DNA from: UBA1413 sp964650525 | GTDB lineage: Bacteria; Bacteroidota; Bacteroidia; Bacteroidales; Prolixibacteraceae | Reading direction: 5' to 3' | DNA: 64,000 bases | NCBI GenBank assembly: GCA_964650525.1 | Contig: CAZYUA010000003.1 | Coordinates: 62,001 to 126,000 of the forward strand | Shown: in pieces, positions 50,301 to 59,199 of the stretch | Layout of the letters: the number at the start of each line of letters is the position of its first letter | How positions within the stretch are numbered: the stretch's first letter is position 1 | Notes under the pieces: model-generated | The model's database searches: none | What the model saw: the letters and a program-made list of their open reading frames with translations, nothing else | Told to the model about the DNA's origin: nothing | Program-made: the position numbers and the translations under genes

Positions 50301-52343
50301 ATGAACAAAGAAATTTCAAAAAAGGCGGCCGACAACATCCGGATTCTGGCTGCTGCCATGGTTGAGAAGGCCAGATCAGGCCATCCGGGAGGAGCCATGG
50401 GCGGAGCTGATTTCATCCACATCCTGTACAGTGAATTTTTGCAATACGATCCTTTGGATATGGCATGGAAAAACCGGGACCGTTTTTTTCTGGATCCGGG
50501 ACATATGTCGCCGATGTTGTACAGTGTTCTGTCCATGGCGGGGTATTTCACCATGGAGGATCTGCAACAGTTCCGCCAGTGGGGCAGCAATACCCCCGGA
50601 CACCCCGAGAAGGATATTTGGCGGGGCATAGAAAATACGTCAGGGCCCCTGGGACAAGGTCATGCTATGGCGGTGGGAGCAGCAATTGCGGAGCGGTTTC
50701 TTGCCTCCCGTTTCGGTGAGTGGATGGAGCATAAAACGTTTACCTTCATCTCCGATGGAGGGGTCCAGGAGGAGGTATCCCAGGGGGCAGGCCGTCTGGC
50801 AGGTCATCTGGGTCTGAGCAACCTGATCATGTTCTACGATTCGAACGACATCCAGCTCTCCACCACGACCGGGGAAGTCACCTCTGAAGCCACCGCCCGA
50901 AAATATGAAGCCTGGGGATGGAGGGTCATAGCCATCGACGGTAACGACCATAGTGAAATCAGGGCAGCCCTTCGTTCAGCCAGGGAAGAAAAGGAGAAAC
51001 CCACCCTGATCATTGGGAAAACCATCATGGGGAAAGGGGCTGTCAGGGCCGATGGCAGCAGTTTTGAACGGCAGACCTCCACCCACGGGATGCCCCTGGG
51101 CGAAGCTGGCGCCTCGTACGAAAAAACTATTGCCAACCTGGGAGGCGATCCGGCGAACCCGTTTGTCATTTTCAGCGACGTGGCCGATTTGTATGCCAGA
51201 CGGAAAAAAGAGCTGATACAAAATGCGGCTACCCGCAAAGCGGCCGAAGTTGCCTGGGCCTCCTTACACCCTGAACTCTCCGCACAGCTAACTCAGTTCT
51301 TCTCCGGGAAAGCCCCCGATTTCGACTATTCTGCAGTTATTCAGAAAGAAAACCAGGCAACCAGAGCAGCCTCAAGCACCGTGTTGGCTGCCTTTGCCGG
51401 AAAAATAGGTAACCTGATTGTCGCCTCTGCCGATCTGAGCAACTCAGACAAGACCGACGGATTCCTGAAAAAATCCAAGGCCTTCAGAAAGGGCGACTTT
51501 TCAGGAGCCTTCCTCCAGGCCGGAGTGGCCGAACTGACTATGGCCTGCGTGATGAACGGAATGGCACTGCACGGCGGGGTTATCGCCGCATGTGGCACGT
51601 TTTTCGTTTTCTCCGACTACATGAAACCGGCCGTCAGGCTTGCAGCCCTTATGGAACTGCCTGTCAAATATATCTGGACCCACGACGCTTTCCGTGTCGG
51701 AGAGGATGGCCCCACCCACCAGCCCGTGGAACAGGAAGCCCAGATCCGGCTGATGGAAAAACTGAAAAACCATAAAGGACACAACAGCTTGCTGGTGTTG
51801 CGCCCCGCCGATGGACATGAAACCACCGCAGCCTGGAAACTGGCTATGGAGAATACCACTTCTCCATCAGCGCTGATCCTGTCCCGGCAAAATATCACGA
51901 ACCTGCCGGTAAATGGCGATGCCTATTTTTCGGCCTTGCAGGCTGGCAAAGGTGCCTATATCGTCCTCGACAACGGCGAAACCCCCGACGTCATCCTTGT
52001 TGCCAGTGGTTCCGAAGTAGCCACACTTATCGAAGGAGCAGCCCTCCTGCACCAAAGAGACAAACTCAGGGTCCGGGTGGTATCAGCCCCTTCGGAAGGT
52101 CTCTTCAGAAACCAGCCCGCAGCTTACCAGCAAAGCGTCCTGCCATCCGGTATCCCAAGGTTCGGCCTGACAGCAGGACTGCCAGTGACACTCGCCGGAC
52201 TGGTAGGCGAAAACGGAAGCATCTGGGGTATGGATTCTTTTGGTTTTTCTGCACCTTACAAAGTGCTGGACGAAAAACTGGGATTTAACGCTGAAAACGT
52301 GGTACAACAGGTAAGGAAGCTGCTGGATAAGCAGCCGATGTGA
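50301..52343 (+). CDS. tkt: Transketolase
   Basis: A 680-residue thiamine diphosphate enzyme of the non-oxidative pentose phosphate pathway. Signatures: KARSGHPGGAMGGADF (substrate His), GPLGQGHAMAVGAA, FISDGGVQEEVSQGAG (TPP and metal loop), WTHDAFRVGEDGPTHQPVEQ with the catalytic region, and LRPADGHETTAAW. It has the single-chain layout (TPP, Pyr and C-terminal domains) and normal length. It follows serA by 63 bases on the same strand; I see no promoter core between them, so co-transcription is likely. Both act on central-carbon intermediates. Confidence 0.96.
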   Translation: MNKEISKKAADNIRILAAAMVEKARSGHPGGAMGGADFIHILYSEFLQYDPLDMAWKNRDRFFLDPGHMSPMLYSVLSMAGYFTMEDLQQFRQWGSNTPGHPEKDIWRGIENTSGPLGQGHAMAVGAAIAERFLASRFGEWMEHKTFTFISDGGVQEEVSQGAGRLAGHLGLSNLIMFYDSNDIQLSTTTGEVTSEATARKYEAWGWRVIAIDGNDHSEIRAALRSAREEKEKPTLIIGKTIMGKGAVRADGSSFERQTSTHGMPLGEAGASYEKTIANLGGDPANPFVIFSDVADLYARRKKELIQNAATRKAAEVAWASLHPELSAQLTQFFSGKAPDFDYSAVIQKENQATRAASSTVLAAFAGKIGNLIVASADLSNSDKTDGFLKKSKAFRKGDFSGAFLQAGVAELTMACVMNGMALHGGVIAACGTFFVFSDYMKPAVRLAALMELPVKYIWTHDAFRVGEDGPTHQPVEQEAQIRLMEKLKNHKGHNSLLVLRPADGHETTAAWKLAMENTTSPSALILSRQNITNLPVNGDAYFSALQAGKGAYIVLDNGETPDVILVASGSEVATLIEGAALLHQRDKLRVRVVSAPSEGLFRNQPAAYQQSVLPSGIPRFGLTAGLPVTLAGLVGENGSIWGMDSFGFSAPYKVLDEKLGFNAENVVQQVRKLLDKQPM

Positions 52344-52449
52344 ACTGGCCGTTAATGGCCGGCTGGGCAGCCAGCTCCTTCCCGGAAGTTCAGATATCAC
52401 AGGTATTTTTCTTAATCCATTGATTGATTAGCCCGTAACATTTCTGAAG

Positions 52450-53022
52450 GTGAAAAAGAGCCTCATCTGCTTTTTCCTGATGATTTCAGCTTTGTTTCTG
52501 AAATCACAGGTTCCCGATTCAACAGCCCTGGTCATCATCGACATCCAGGAGTTTTATTTCCCCGGAGGCTCTTTGCCTCTGATTAACCCGGAACCAGCTG
52601 CCCGGAAAGCTTCGGAGTTGCTTTCTTACTTCAGAAATAACAAGATGCTGGTTATCCATGTTGGTCATCTGGCCAAATCAGGAAACGGATTTCACCCCTT
52701 GGTACAACCTCTGCCCGGTGAAAAAATAATCATGAAAAAGGAGGTCAATGCTTTTCTTCATACAGGGTTTGATGGCTTTCTGAAGGAAAACAATATCAAA
52801 GCCCTGGTTTTATGCGGGATGCAGACCCATATGTGCCTCGAAGGAGCGGTCCGCGCTGCTCACGATCTGGGATATACATGCACAGTGGCTGCCGATGCCT
52901 GTGCTACCCGCGACCTCACCTTTGAAGAAACAACCGTGAAAGCTGCCGATGTCCATGCCTCAACGCTGGCTTCCCTAAAGAGCTATGCCCGGGTAACCAC
53001 AACAGGCGAAATCATTAAGTAG
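52450..53022 (+). CDS. Secreted isochorismatase-fold hydrolase
   Basis: A 190-residue cysteine hydrolase with an N-terminal signal peptide (about residues 1-20, FFLMISALFLKSQ). The start is a GTG at 52450, chosen because it begins the signal. The catalytic triad of the family is visible: Asp31 (VIIDIQEF), Lys97 (MKKEVNAF) and Cys129 (GMQTHMCLEGAVRAAHDLGY). The cis-peptide region LVLCGMQTHMC is typical. Export is not usual for this fold, whose members act mainly in the cytoplasm as nicotinamidases or amidases. Substrate unknown. It stands alone after tkt. Confidence 0.85.
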   Translation: MKKSLICFFLMISALFLKSQVPDSTALVIIDIQEFYFPGGSLPLINPEPAARKASELLSYFRNNKMLVIHVGHLAKSGNGFHPLVQPLPGEKIIMKKEVNAFLHTGFDGFLKENNIKALVLCGMQTHMCLEGAVRAAHDLGYTCTVAADACATRDLTFEETTVKAADVHASTLASLKSYARVTTTGEIIK

Positions 53023-53375
53023 ACGGAGGCAAAACACGGCACCCGGTGGTAGATATACAACCTGAAACGCCCATTAAGTGAACTGCGGCCAGTGCATTCT
53101 CTTTTCATCAAGTTGAAACAGGGAAAGCGAACAAGACCCACCAGAAGTCCTTGACAGTATCAGGTTCCTCGGGGCCTTGCCGGGGTTAGTCCCAATGTTA
53201 ATCCATCTTTAAATTCATCTCCCCGATAAATTGGTGAAATGAAAAAGGGTTACATTTGCAGCCATTTTTAACAGACCTATAGTCCGGCATGCCAGGAAGC
53301 TTACATCAGGCGAACTAGTAGAGGGGAAAAGAAGAAGTGGGACGGGAGACAAGCCGGAAATGAAATCGAATAGAT
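53023..53375 (+). other. Intergenic region with a promoter and a 110-base leader
   Basis: The first 220 bases show nothing I can assign. A perfect promoter core lies at 53251-53258. Downstream, about 110 purine-rich bases separate the predicted start (about 53265) from the small reading frame at 53376. No known riboswitch, tRNA or terminator is visible. Confidence 0.45.
53251..53258 (+). promoter_or_regulatory. Promoter core TACATTTG upstream of a small ORF
   Basis: A perfect TAnnTTTG element followed by CAGCC, a context seen at many Bacteroidota promoters. The only plus-strand frame it can serve is the 61-codon ORF at 53376. Confidence 0.55.
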
Positions 53376-53561
53376 ATGAAGTATAAAGACGTTATCGTAG
53401 CCATATTTCTGACAGGCGTACTGGCCTACGCCATTTGCAGCAGGGCAGGCCTCGTCAGGAACAAATACAACAAGGCACAGAGTACAGAGACACCTGTTTC
53501 TGCCGTTATTGCAGACACTGCAATGGTCAGTGGTTCCGGGGTTACCCCGTCTTTTTTGTGA
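53376..53561 (+). CDS. Possible small membrane protein
   Basis: A 61-residue frame with one hydrophobic segment (about residues 6-21, VIVAIFLTGVLAYAIC) followed by a basic RAGLVRNKYNK stretch and a Ser/Thr/Val-rich tail. The plan suits a single-pass membrane protein. Support: an ATG in an A-rich context and a perfect promoter 118 bases upstream. Against: no recognisable family and short length. A hairpin TCCGG-ACTAA-CCGGA follows at about 53585-53600. Confidence 0.35.
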   Translation: MKYKDVIVAIFLTGVLAYAICSRAGLVRNKYNKAQSTETPVSAVIADTAMVSGSGVTPSFL

Positions 53562-53603
53562 ACTCTGACCAGTTCACAGGGTTTTCCGGACTAACCGGAT
53601 CGA

Positions 53604-54377
53604 TTACCCGAAAACAGATTTCAGCCACGCTTCAGCCATCAGGTGGGCCCCGGCCATTGAGGGATGGACACCATCTGCTGACCAGTGAGTGGCAGGTGAC
53701 CGTCTGATGGCTTCATCAAACACCTCCTGAAAAGGCACCCAGATGGCTCCTGTTTCCTTGCTGAGTTTATAGGCCACCTCCTGGTAAGCACGAACCGGTT
53801 CCACCCAACTATCATCGACAGCGGAGGTACCCGGCAAGGCAAATGGCTGGCATATCACCAGGGTCACCCCTGGCAAAGCCTGCCGCGTAAGGGCCAGGAG
53901 CTTCCTGTAATCTTCCTCGTAGACAGCCACGGTACCTTCGTACTTTCCATTCCTCTTATGCCAGTAATCGTTGATTCCGATCAGGATGCTCAGCAGGTCA
54001 GGTTTCAGGTCCAGGCAATCTTTCTGCCATCTCTCTGCCAGCTGGTACACTTTATTACCACTGATTCCGCGGTTGTAGACCAAAGGTTCCGTTCCGGAAA
54101 ACCGATCCAGGATATGGGCAGCAGCAAGAAAGGCATAACCTCCCCCGAAGGAACTGCTGTTGTTGGGAAGTTCCTTAACTTTCTCCCTGCCGGCGTCGGT
54201 AATTGAATCTCCCTGGAACAGGATGGTCCCCCCCGCAGGAAGGGACACTTTTCCGCTCTGCATTTTCCGTTTGTTCTTTCCGCGGGCCACGGAAGCAGAA
54301 ACAGCAGCGGGAACAGCTGCCAATGCTGCCGTTGCCAGTGCTGCCTGGTGAATAAAAACTCTCCTGGTATAGTTCAT
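53604..54377 (-). CDS. Exported SGNH/GDSL hydrolase
   Basis: A 257-residue esterase-fold protein. The N-terminus has a twin-arginine-like signal (YTRRVFIHQAALATAALAAV), suggesting export folded via Tat. The four SGNH blocks are present: GDSITD (block I, catalytic Ser), NRGISGNKV (block II), IGINDYWH (block III, Asn) and SADGVHPSMAG (block V, Asp and His). Related proteins deacetylate carbohydrates or cleave esters; the substrate cannot be read from sequence. It stands alone, facing the small ORF on the other strand. Confidence 0.92.
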   Translation of the reverse strand: MNYTRRVFIHQAALATAALAAVPAAVSASVARGKNKRKMQSGKVSLPAGGTILFQGDSITDAGREKVKELPNNSSSFGGGYAFLAAAHILDRFSGTEPLVYNRGISGNKVYQLAERWQKDCLDLKPDLLSILIGINDYWHKRNGKYEGTVAVYEEDYRKLLALTRQALPGVTLVICQPFALPGTSAVDDSWVEPVRAYQEVAYKLSKETGAIWVPFQEVFDEAIRRSPATHWSADGVHPSMAGAHLMAEAWLKSVFG

Positions 54378-54460
54378 AACTTTAAGATTAATAAAATATT
54401 AGGGCAATATAAATACGACTGTTTCCCTTCTCCCGGGGGGAAGACAGGGGTTTTCAGGTC

Positions 54461-55108
54461 TCAGCGGTCAGGGATATCCTTTGCCAAACACCATGTTATC
54501 AGGTGCCCGGCCTGGTAAAAATAGGTAACAGGGAGAACAGACCCCATCACACCTTGCCGGATGGTGGCAAGAATTTCTCCTTGCAATCCGGGTTCAACAG
54601 GACTGAGTATCATGTCGGTCCTGAAATTCACCTTTTGCAGTCCTGACATTTTGTACAAGGCCTCCTTGCAACTCCAGCAAAGCAGCATGGCTGCCTGTGG
54701 ATCTCCGGATGCAGAGGTCCAGGCAATTTCTTCGTCCGATAAATACCGGCCGGCAATCTGGGAAGGATCCCGGCTGCTCTCCTCCGCATCGATGCCGCAG
54801 GGGAAAGGCGACAACAGCACAGCTGCCAGGCCCTGTGAATGGGTGATGCTGATATTCCGTCCGGATGCCGGTAAAACCGGCTTCCCGCTCTCCAGATATT
54901 CAATGTCCTCATGATATCCCTGCATCAGGTCCAGCAGGACCCGGACTGAAAGAACCTCTTTCTTACGCTTCTCTGCTTTCAGCTTTCTGAACTGTTCCAG
55001 CTGCCAGTCGCAAAGTGGTACCATCCGGGCAAGCGCTTCCGCATCCTCCCGGATAAGCCAGAGTCCCAGCCGGGCATCCTGAAATTCCCGTATTTCGAGT
55101 AAGGGCAT
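54461..55108 (-). CDS. 4'-phosphopantetheinyl transferase
   Basis: A 215-residue Sfp-type transferase that adds the phosphopantetheine arm to carrier proteins. The metal-binding motif GIDAEE (near residue 109) and the WSCKEALYKMSG motif (near 150) are intact, and ISITHSQGLAAVLLS precedes them as usual. Being a single chain of about 215 residues with both motifs fits the Sfp/EntD group rather than the short AcpS group. Which acyl carrier it serves is not clear; no polyketide or peptide synthetase lies in the window, so the fatty acid ACP or an aryl-polyene carrier are candidates. It lies 151 bases downstream of gldD. Confidence 0.92.
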   Translation of the reverse strand: MPLLEIREFQDARLGLWLIREDAEALARMVPLCDWQLEQFRKLKAEKRKKEVLSVRVLLDLMQGYHEDIEYLESGKPVLPASGRNISITHSQGLAAVLLSPFPCGIDAEESSRDPSQIAGRYLSDEEIAWTSASGDPQAAMLLCWSCKEALYKMSGLQKVNFRTDMILSPVEPGLQGEILATIRQGVMGSVLPVTYFYQAGHLITWCLAKDIPDR

Positions 55109-55259
55109 AATCTGTACGGTAACAACTATAAGATTCCGGCATCAACAACCAACCCGATGCGGGGAGACCCGTTCTCCCGGATCGGACAGATCGCAGGAAA
55201 GACCGCTGCATCGATATAAGACCCGGAATTATATCCTGTAAAGGCACCTTGCAGACCCG

Positions 55260-55862
55260 TCACTCTCCCCATGAGCAGGTTTCTATCAGTCGGTTAATGT
55301 CTTCTTTAAGGAAGGCAATCACCGGTTTCAGTGAATCGATATTGGGTGTGGCACGGATATAAAGCGACCCGCGTATAAAGTGGGCTGTACTGTCGGTCAG
55401 GTAAAACTGCATCGGCGATGCTGCATTCCCGTTAATGTGATAAATGGTTCCGAAAACCCTCTTCCGGGGGTTGAAAAACAGCTGCTCATCGATAGAACTG
55501 GCCTTGAGGGTATGCTCATAAGCCAGTTTACGCGACTCCTCTGTAAAAGCCGGCAGGTTGCCTCCGACAGCTTTGTAGCTTATATGGATCTCCGCTTTAC
55601 AGAAAGGAACGCTGATAGTGATCCAATAGGGTTCTGAAAGGGCTGGCTGACCGGTAACAACCTCCGAATATAGAGGAATTTCAAAACGATAAGGGTAACC
55701 ATTTCCCAACTGTTGGTACCCTTTTTCAGGCAGGGCGATCCGGAAGTATCCGTATGGCTTGGGCACAGTGGTTTCGCGGCAAGAAACGAATCCTGTGACC
55801 CCACAAACAATCAGCAGAAAAACAACCGGGTAAATGACCCGGCAAAGGAGCCTTCCCATCAT
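55260..55862 (-). CDS. gldD: Gliding motility lipoprotein GldD
   Basis: A 200-residue lipoprotein. The lipobox GFVSC (Cys28) follows a hydrophobic signal. The mature part has the GldD opening PKPYGYFRIALPEKGYQ, then EPYWITISVPFCKAEIHISYKAV, and a C-terminal region FYLTDSTAHFIRGSLYI. GldD is conserved in most Bacteroidota, including non-gliders, and is needed for gliding and type IX secretion in Flavobacterium. It lies directly downstream of gldE, 40 bases apart, as in related genomes. Whether this organism glides cannot be inferred from these two genes. Confidence 0.93.
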   Translation of the reverse strand: MMGRLLCRVIYPVVFLLIVCGVTGFVSCRETTVPKPYGYFRIALPEKGYQQLGNGYPYRFEIPLYSEVVTGQPALSEPYWITISVPFCKAEIHISYKAVGGNLPAFTEESRKLAYEHTLKASSIDEQLFFNPRKRVFGTIYHINGNAASPMQFYLTDSTAHFIRGSLYIRATPNIDSLKPVIAFLKEDINRLIETCSWGE

Positions 55863-55902
55863 TACGTTGAAACCATACTATATTATTCCGTCTATCACCG
55901 CC

Positions 55903-57243
55903 TTAAAGGGTCCCGTCAAGCATTTCCACCTTAACCTGCTGAATCCTTCTGTTGGTAACCGACTCAATGGTAAAACGGAATTTTTTGAAAACGATTGTAT
56001 CGCTTTTCACAGGTATTTCACCCCTGATCTCAAGTAACAGTCCGGCAAGGGTGTCGGCCTCACCACGCGCCTGGTCAAAATAATCCTCCGGACAATCCAC
56101 CGCTTTTGCAAATTTCTCGAGGGGTGTCTTTCCGGAGAAAAGGAATTTGTTTTCACCCAACCGGTCAAAAAAGACTTCATCCTCGTCAAACTCGTCGGCA
56201 ATGTCTCCGACAATCTCCTCAAGCACATCCTCCAGCGTCACAATTCCGGGAGATCCGCCATATTCATCGACCACCACCGCCATGTGGATTTTATTTTTCT
56301 GGAAATCTTCCAGCAGATCCTTTACCTTCTTGTTTTCCGGAATGAAAAAGGGAGGTCTTAACAGCTCCTGCCAGCGGAAACCGGCATCCTTACCGGTATG
56401 GGGTAACAGGTCCTTGATATAAAGGATTCCCCGGACCTGGTCGAACGAATCGGAGTAGACCGGAATCCGCGAATAGCCAGAGCTGTTAATGGTATCGAGT
56501 ACAACCGGAAAGGGAGTGTTGATGTCAAGGGCTACGACGTCGACCCTGGGAGTCATGATCTCAGAGACATTTTTATTTCCGAATTTCGCAATCCCCTCAA
56601 AGATTTCCTTTTCTTCGGTCAGGACTTCATCAGTGTTGTCTTCTATCGCCTGGGCCAGGTCAGAAATGACATCCCTGCCCTGCGGTTTATCGGTTGTGTT
56701 CCGGAAGATTTTCACCAGCCAAAGGAGGAGAGCACTCAGGGGAGTGAAGAGAATATTCAAAAAGGTCACTGGCAGAGCCATGAAGGCAGCTACGCTAACA
56801 GGGTATTTCGATGCCAGGGAACGGGGAACGATTTCACAAACAAGCAGGAGAAGCAAGGTCAGTCCGATGACAAAAAGAAGAACCACCCCTGCCGGCGGGG
56901 TTGGTGAAGGAAAGGAGGCAGCCAGCAGCCCGGTTACCGGGATAATGGCAGCGATATAGAGCAGAGCCTTCAGGAACAGCAGGGTCAGCTGCCATTTTTC
57001 TCCGCTTTGCAGGATACGGAGAACACGGGGCGGAAGCACCTGACGGGGGACAGCAGGGGTTTTCGCGGCGGCTAGCTCCTGCAGGGCCGCTGCAGCAGCA
57101 CTGATACATGCGGCAGCCACAAGGAATGCCACACTGGTTAAAACCCCGGATCCCATGCCAGCTCCTGTCAGACCACCGGGATTTTCAGCGATTGCGGCGA
57201 CTGTTTGTGTCAGCGAATCAATATCCAAGGGGTGGGTTTCCAT
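55903..57243 (-). CDS. gldE: Gliding-motility-associated CNNM/CorC protein GldE
   Basis: A 446-residue membrane protein. DUF21 membrane helices cover about residues 30-170 (SVAFLVAAACISAAAAAL, VLLFVIGLTLLLLLVC). A tandem CBS pair follows (about 215-335; VSEIMTPRVDVVALDIN, MAVVVDEYGGSPGIVTLEDVLEEIVGDI). A CorC/HlyC transporter-associated domain closes it (about 355-440). The plan equals CNNM magnesium transport proteins; placement next to gldD identifies it as GldE. The ATG shares one base with the ssb stop (TAATG), so translation is coupled to ssb. Confidence 0.94.
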   Translation of the reverse strand: METHPLDIDSLTQTVAAIAENPGGLTGAGMGSGVLTSVAFLVAAACISAAAAALQELAAAKTPAVPRQVLPPRVLRILQSGEKWQLTLLFLKALLYIAAIIPVTGLLAASFPSPTPPAGVVLLFVIGLTLLLLLVCEIVPRSLASKYPVSVAAFMALPVTFLNILFTPLSALLLWLVKIFRNTTDKPQGRDVISDLAQAIEDNTDEVLTEEKEIFEGIAKFGNKNVSEIMTPRVDVVALDINTPFPVVLDTINSSGYSRIPVYSDSFDQVRGILYIKDLLPHTGKDAGFRWQELLRPPFFIPENKKVKDLLEDFQKNKIHMAVVVDEYGGSPGIVTLEDVLEEIVGDIADEFDEDEVFFDRLGENKFLFSGKTPLEKFAKAVDCPEDYFDQARGEADTLAGLLLEIRGEIPVKSDTIVFKKFRFTIESVTNRRIQQVKVEMLDGTL

Positions 57244-57680
57244 TAAAAGGGTAAGTCTTCTTCCCCGTTCTCCTGGAATCCCGGTTCTTCGTTCTCTACA
57301 GCCTTGAATTCGGAACGGGGAGCGTTCTCTATGGTTGATGTGGTTTGGGTCTCCCGTGTTCCAAGCATCTTCATCACATCTCCGTAAATCTCGGTGATGT
57401 ATCTTTTCTGCCCCTCTTTGTCTTCGTACGACCGGGACCGGATGCGACCCTCGATGTACAGTTGTTTCCCTTTACGGACATATTTTTCCGCCACATCGGC
57501 CAATCCCCGCCACAAAACAATATTATGCCACTCGGTACTGGTAACCTTTTCCCCGTTTTTAGCCACATAGGTTTCAGAAGTTGCCAGGGAAAAACTGGCC
57601 ACAGCCACCCCCGAATCGAGATGCCGGATCTCAGGATCCTTCCCGACATTGCCCACCAGGATTACTTTGTTGATTGACAT
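57243..57680 (-). CDS. ssb: Single-stranded DNA-binding protein
   Basis: A 145-residue OB-fold protein. SINKVILVGNVGKDPEIR opens the fold, followed by SEWHNIVLW-type strands (here STEWHNIVLWRGLADVAEKY) and KGKQLYIEGRIRSRSYEDKEG. A flexible linker leads to the acidic tip EEDLPF, the docking site for repair and replication proteins. It is the second gene of the mutY-ssb-gldE-gldD set, with one base shared with gldE. Length is normal for Bacteroidota. Confidence 0.97.
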   Translation of the reverse strand: MSINKVILVGNVGKDPEIRHLDSGVAVASFSLATSETYVAKNGEKVTSTEWHNIVLWRGLADVAEKYVRKGKQLYIEGRIRSRSYEDKEGQKRYITEIYGDVMKMLGTRETQTTSTIENAPRSEFKAVENEEPGFQENGEEDLPF

Positions 57681-57707
57681 AGCTTCAATTTTAGCGGTTT
57701 GTAATAA

Positions 57708-58802
57708 TCATTTTTCCCGCAAAACCTGACCGGACAACTGCTCTTCCAGGAAATGAGCGATCAGAACGGGATATGCAAATTTATGAATTTCTTTTTTCTT
57801 TACTTCAATATAGTTGGAATTCAGGCTTCCGGGATAGTCTGTGGCGACAGAAATAAACCGGGCCCAAATCTGCTGGTGGGTAAGTTGGTGTTTTACAACC
57901 CTGCTGACGGCTGTCACTGCCTGTGAACCAATTCCGGGAAAGCTGGTAATAAAAGGATTGGCAAGCAGCTCATGATCTTCGAGAGGAATAGCTGATTCGA
58001 AAAGCGGAAGCTGGTAGAGGTTTTTCCAGATATCTTTTCCTGTTCTTTTTTCCACCACAAAATGGGTCTCATTTTCAAAGAAGTAGAAATAAAAGTACCG
58101 GGTAGTTTTGGATGTTTTTTTCTTTTTGACAGGCAGGAGGTCTACCTTATCCAGGCTGTAGGCGTGGCAGCCGCCACGAAGTGGACATAGGCTGCAATCG
58201 GGTATTCCCGGACCACAACAGAGTGCTCCGAACTCCATGACTGCCTGGTTATGAAAACCCGGACAATCACGATCGAGGATTTCGGAGGCTCTCATTTCCA
58301 GGAGCTTTCTGCCCGTCCCGGAATCTATAGGGTCGTAGATTCCGAAATAGCGGGACAGGACTCTGGCCACGTTTCCGTCGACAGCGGCACAGGGGAGGTG
58401 GAAGGCGATGGATGCCACGGCAGCAGCAGTGTAAGAACCAATACCCGGAAGGGCCTTCAAGGCCTGAAAATCAGCCGGCAAGTGCCCCGCATGACGGGAG
58501 GCAACCATCACGGCAGCAGCCTTCAGATTACGGGCACGCGAATAATAGCCCAGGCCTTCCCACGCCTTCATCAGATCATCGTCGGGCGCCAGCGCCAGTG
58601 AACTGATATCGGGAAACTGCTCTATAAACCGTTGGTAGTAAGGTACCCCCTGAGCTATCCGGGTCTGCTGCAAAATCACCTCCGAAATCCATATCCTGTA
58701 AGGATCGCAGGTCCCTCGCCAGGGCAAATCCCGTTTGTTTCGGCGGTACCAGGAATGGATCGTGTCCCTGAAAAAACCAGGGGATATTTCCGGCAAATTC
58801 AT
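57708..58802 (-). CDS. mutY: A/G-specific adenine glycosylase MutY
   Basis: A 364-residue DNA repair enzyme removing adenine opposite 8-oxoguanine. The start at 58802 (MNLPEISPGFFRDTIHSWY) is the ATG; the frame continues upstream without a good start. ISEVILQQTRIAQGV carries the catalytic Glu, LPGIGSYTAAAVASIAF is the helix-hairpin-helix, and AAVDGNVARVLSR carries the catalytic Asp. The 4Fe-4S cluster Cys-x6-Cys-x2-Cys-x5-Cys is complete (CGPGIPDCSLCPLRGGC). The C-terminal NUDIX-like 8-oxoG recognition domain covers about 230-355. It is divergent from HU. Confidence 0.95.
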   Translation of the reverse strand: MNLPEISPGFFRDTIHSWYRRNKRDLPWRGTCDPYRIWISEVILQQTRIAQGVPYYQRFIEQFPDISSLALAPDDDLMKAWEGLGYYSRARNLKAAAVMVASRHAGHLPADFQALKALPGIGSYTAAAVASIAFHLPCAAVDGNVARVLSRYFGIYDPIDSGTGRKLLEMRASEILDRDCPGFHNQAVMEFGALCCGPGIPDCSLCPLRGGCHAYSLDKVDLLPVKKKKTSKTTRYFYFYFFENETHFVVEKRTGKDIWKNLYQLPLFESAIPLEDHELLANPFITSFPGIGSQAVTAVSRVVKHQLTHQQIWARFISVATDYPGSLNSNYIEVKKKEIHKFAYPVLIAHFLEEQLSGQVLREK

Positions 58803-58851
58803 AGCCGGTAAAAATAAATCATTTAAACTTTTTATTTTTTTAAATAATTTA

Positions 58852-58859
58852 TATTTTTG
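58852..58859 (+). promoter_or_regulatory. Promoter core TATTTTTG for HU
   Basis: A perfect TAnnTTTG match 49 bases before the ATG at 58909, in a strongly AT-rich divergent region that also precedes mutY. T-runs lie at about -33. Confidence 0.6.
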
Positions 58860-58908
58860 CACTCCGGTTTGAACTGATTAAATTACTGAAAATTAAATAT
58901 TTTAAGAA

Positions 58909-59187
58909 ATGACAAAGGCAGATATCGTTAATGAAGTTTCGAAAAACACAGGAATTGAAAAATTAACTGTGCAGAAAGCTGTTGAAGCATTTATGGAAAC
59001 TGTAAAAGACTCACTGATCGATGGGAAAAATGTTTACCTGAGAGGATTCGGGAGTTTCGTGGTTAAGAAAAGAGCAGAAAAAACTGCCCGGAATATTTCG
59101 AAAAACACCACGATCAAAATCCCTTCACACAACATTCCGTCGTTCAAACCGGCCAAATCTTTCGTTTTAAAAGTCAAAACCAGGTAA
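58909..59187 (+). CDS. hup: HU-family DNA-binding protein
   Basis: A 92-residue histone-like protein. TKADIVNEVSKNTGI is the N-terminal helix pair, VYLRGFGSFVVKKRAEKTARN is the signature linking to the DNA-binding arms, and IPSHNIPSFKPAKSF is the arm tip with the intercalating Pro and the return strand. Length is standard. Codon use is A/T-richer than the neighbours, as often for highly expressed nucleoid proteins. The 30-codon AURKAIP1-like ORF follows after 12 bases, and a strong terminator closes the pair. Confidence 0.96.
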   Translation: MTKADIVNEVSKNTGIEKLTVQKAVEAFMETVKDSLIDGKNVYLRGFGSFVVKKRAEKTARNISKNTTIKIPSHNIPSFKPAKSFVLKVKTR

Positions 59188-59199
59188 ATAGAAACAGGT

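Noticed and set aside
53435..53707. Plus-strand frame of 90 codons overlapping the small membrane ORF and the SGNH hydrolase
   Set aside because: Low-complexity translation and overlap with the better-supported minus-strand SGNH gene; a shadow frame.
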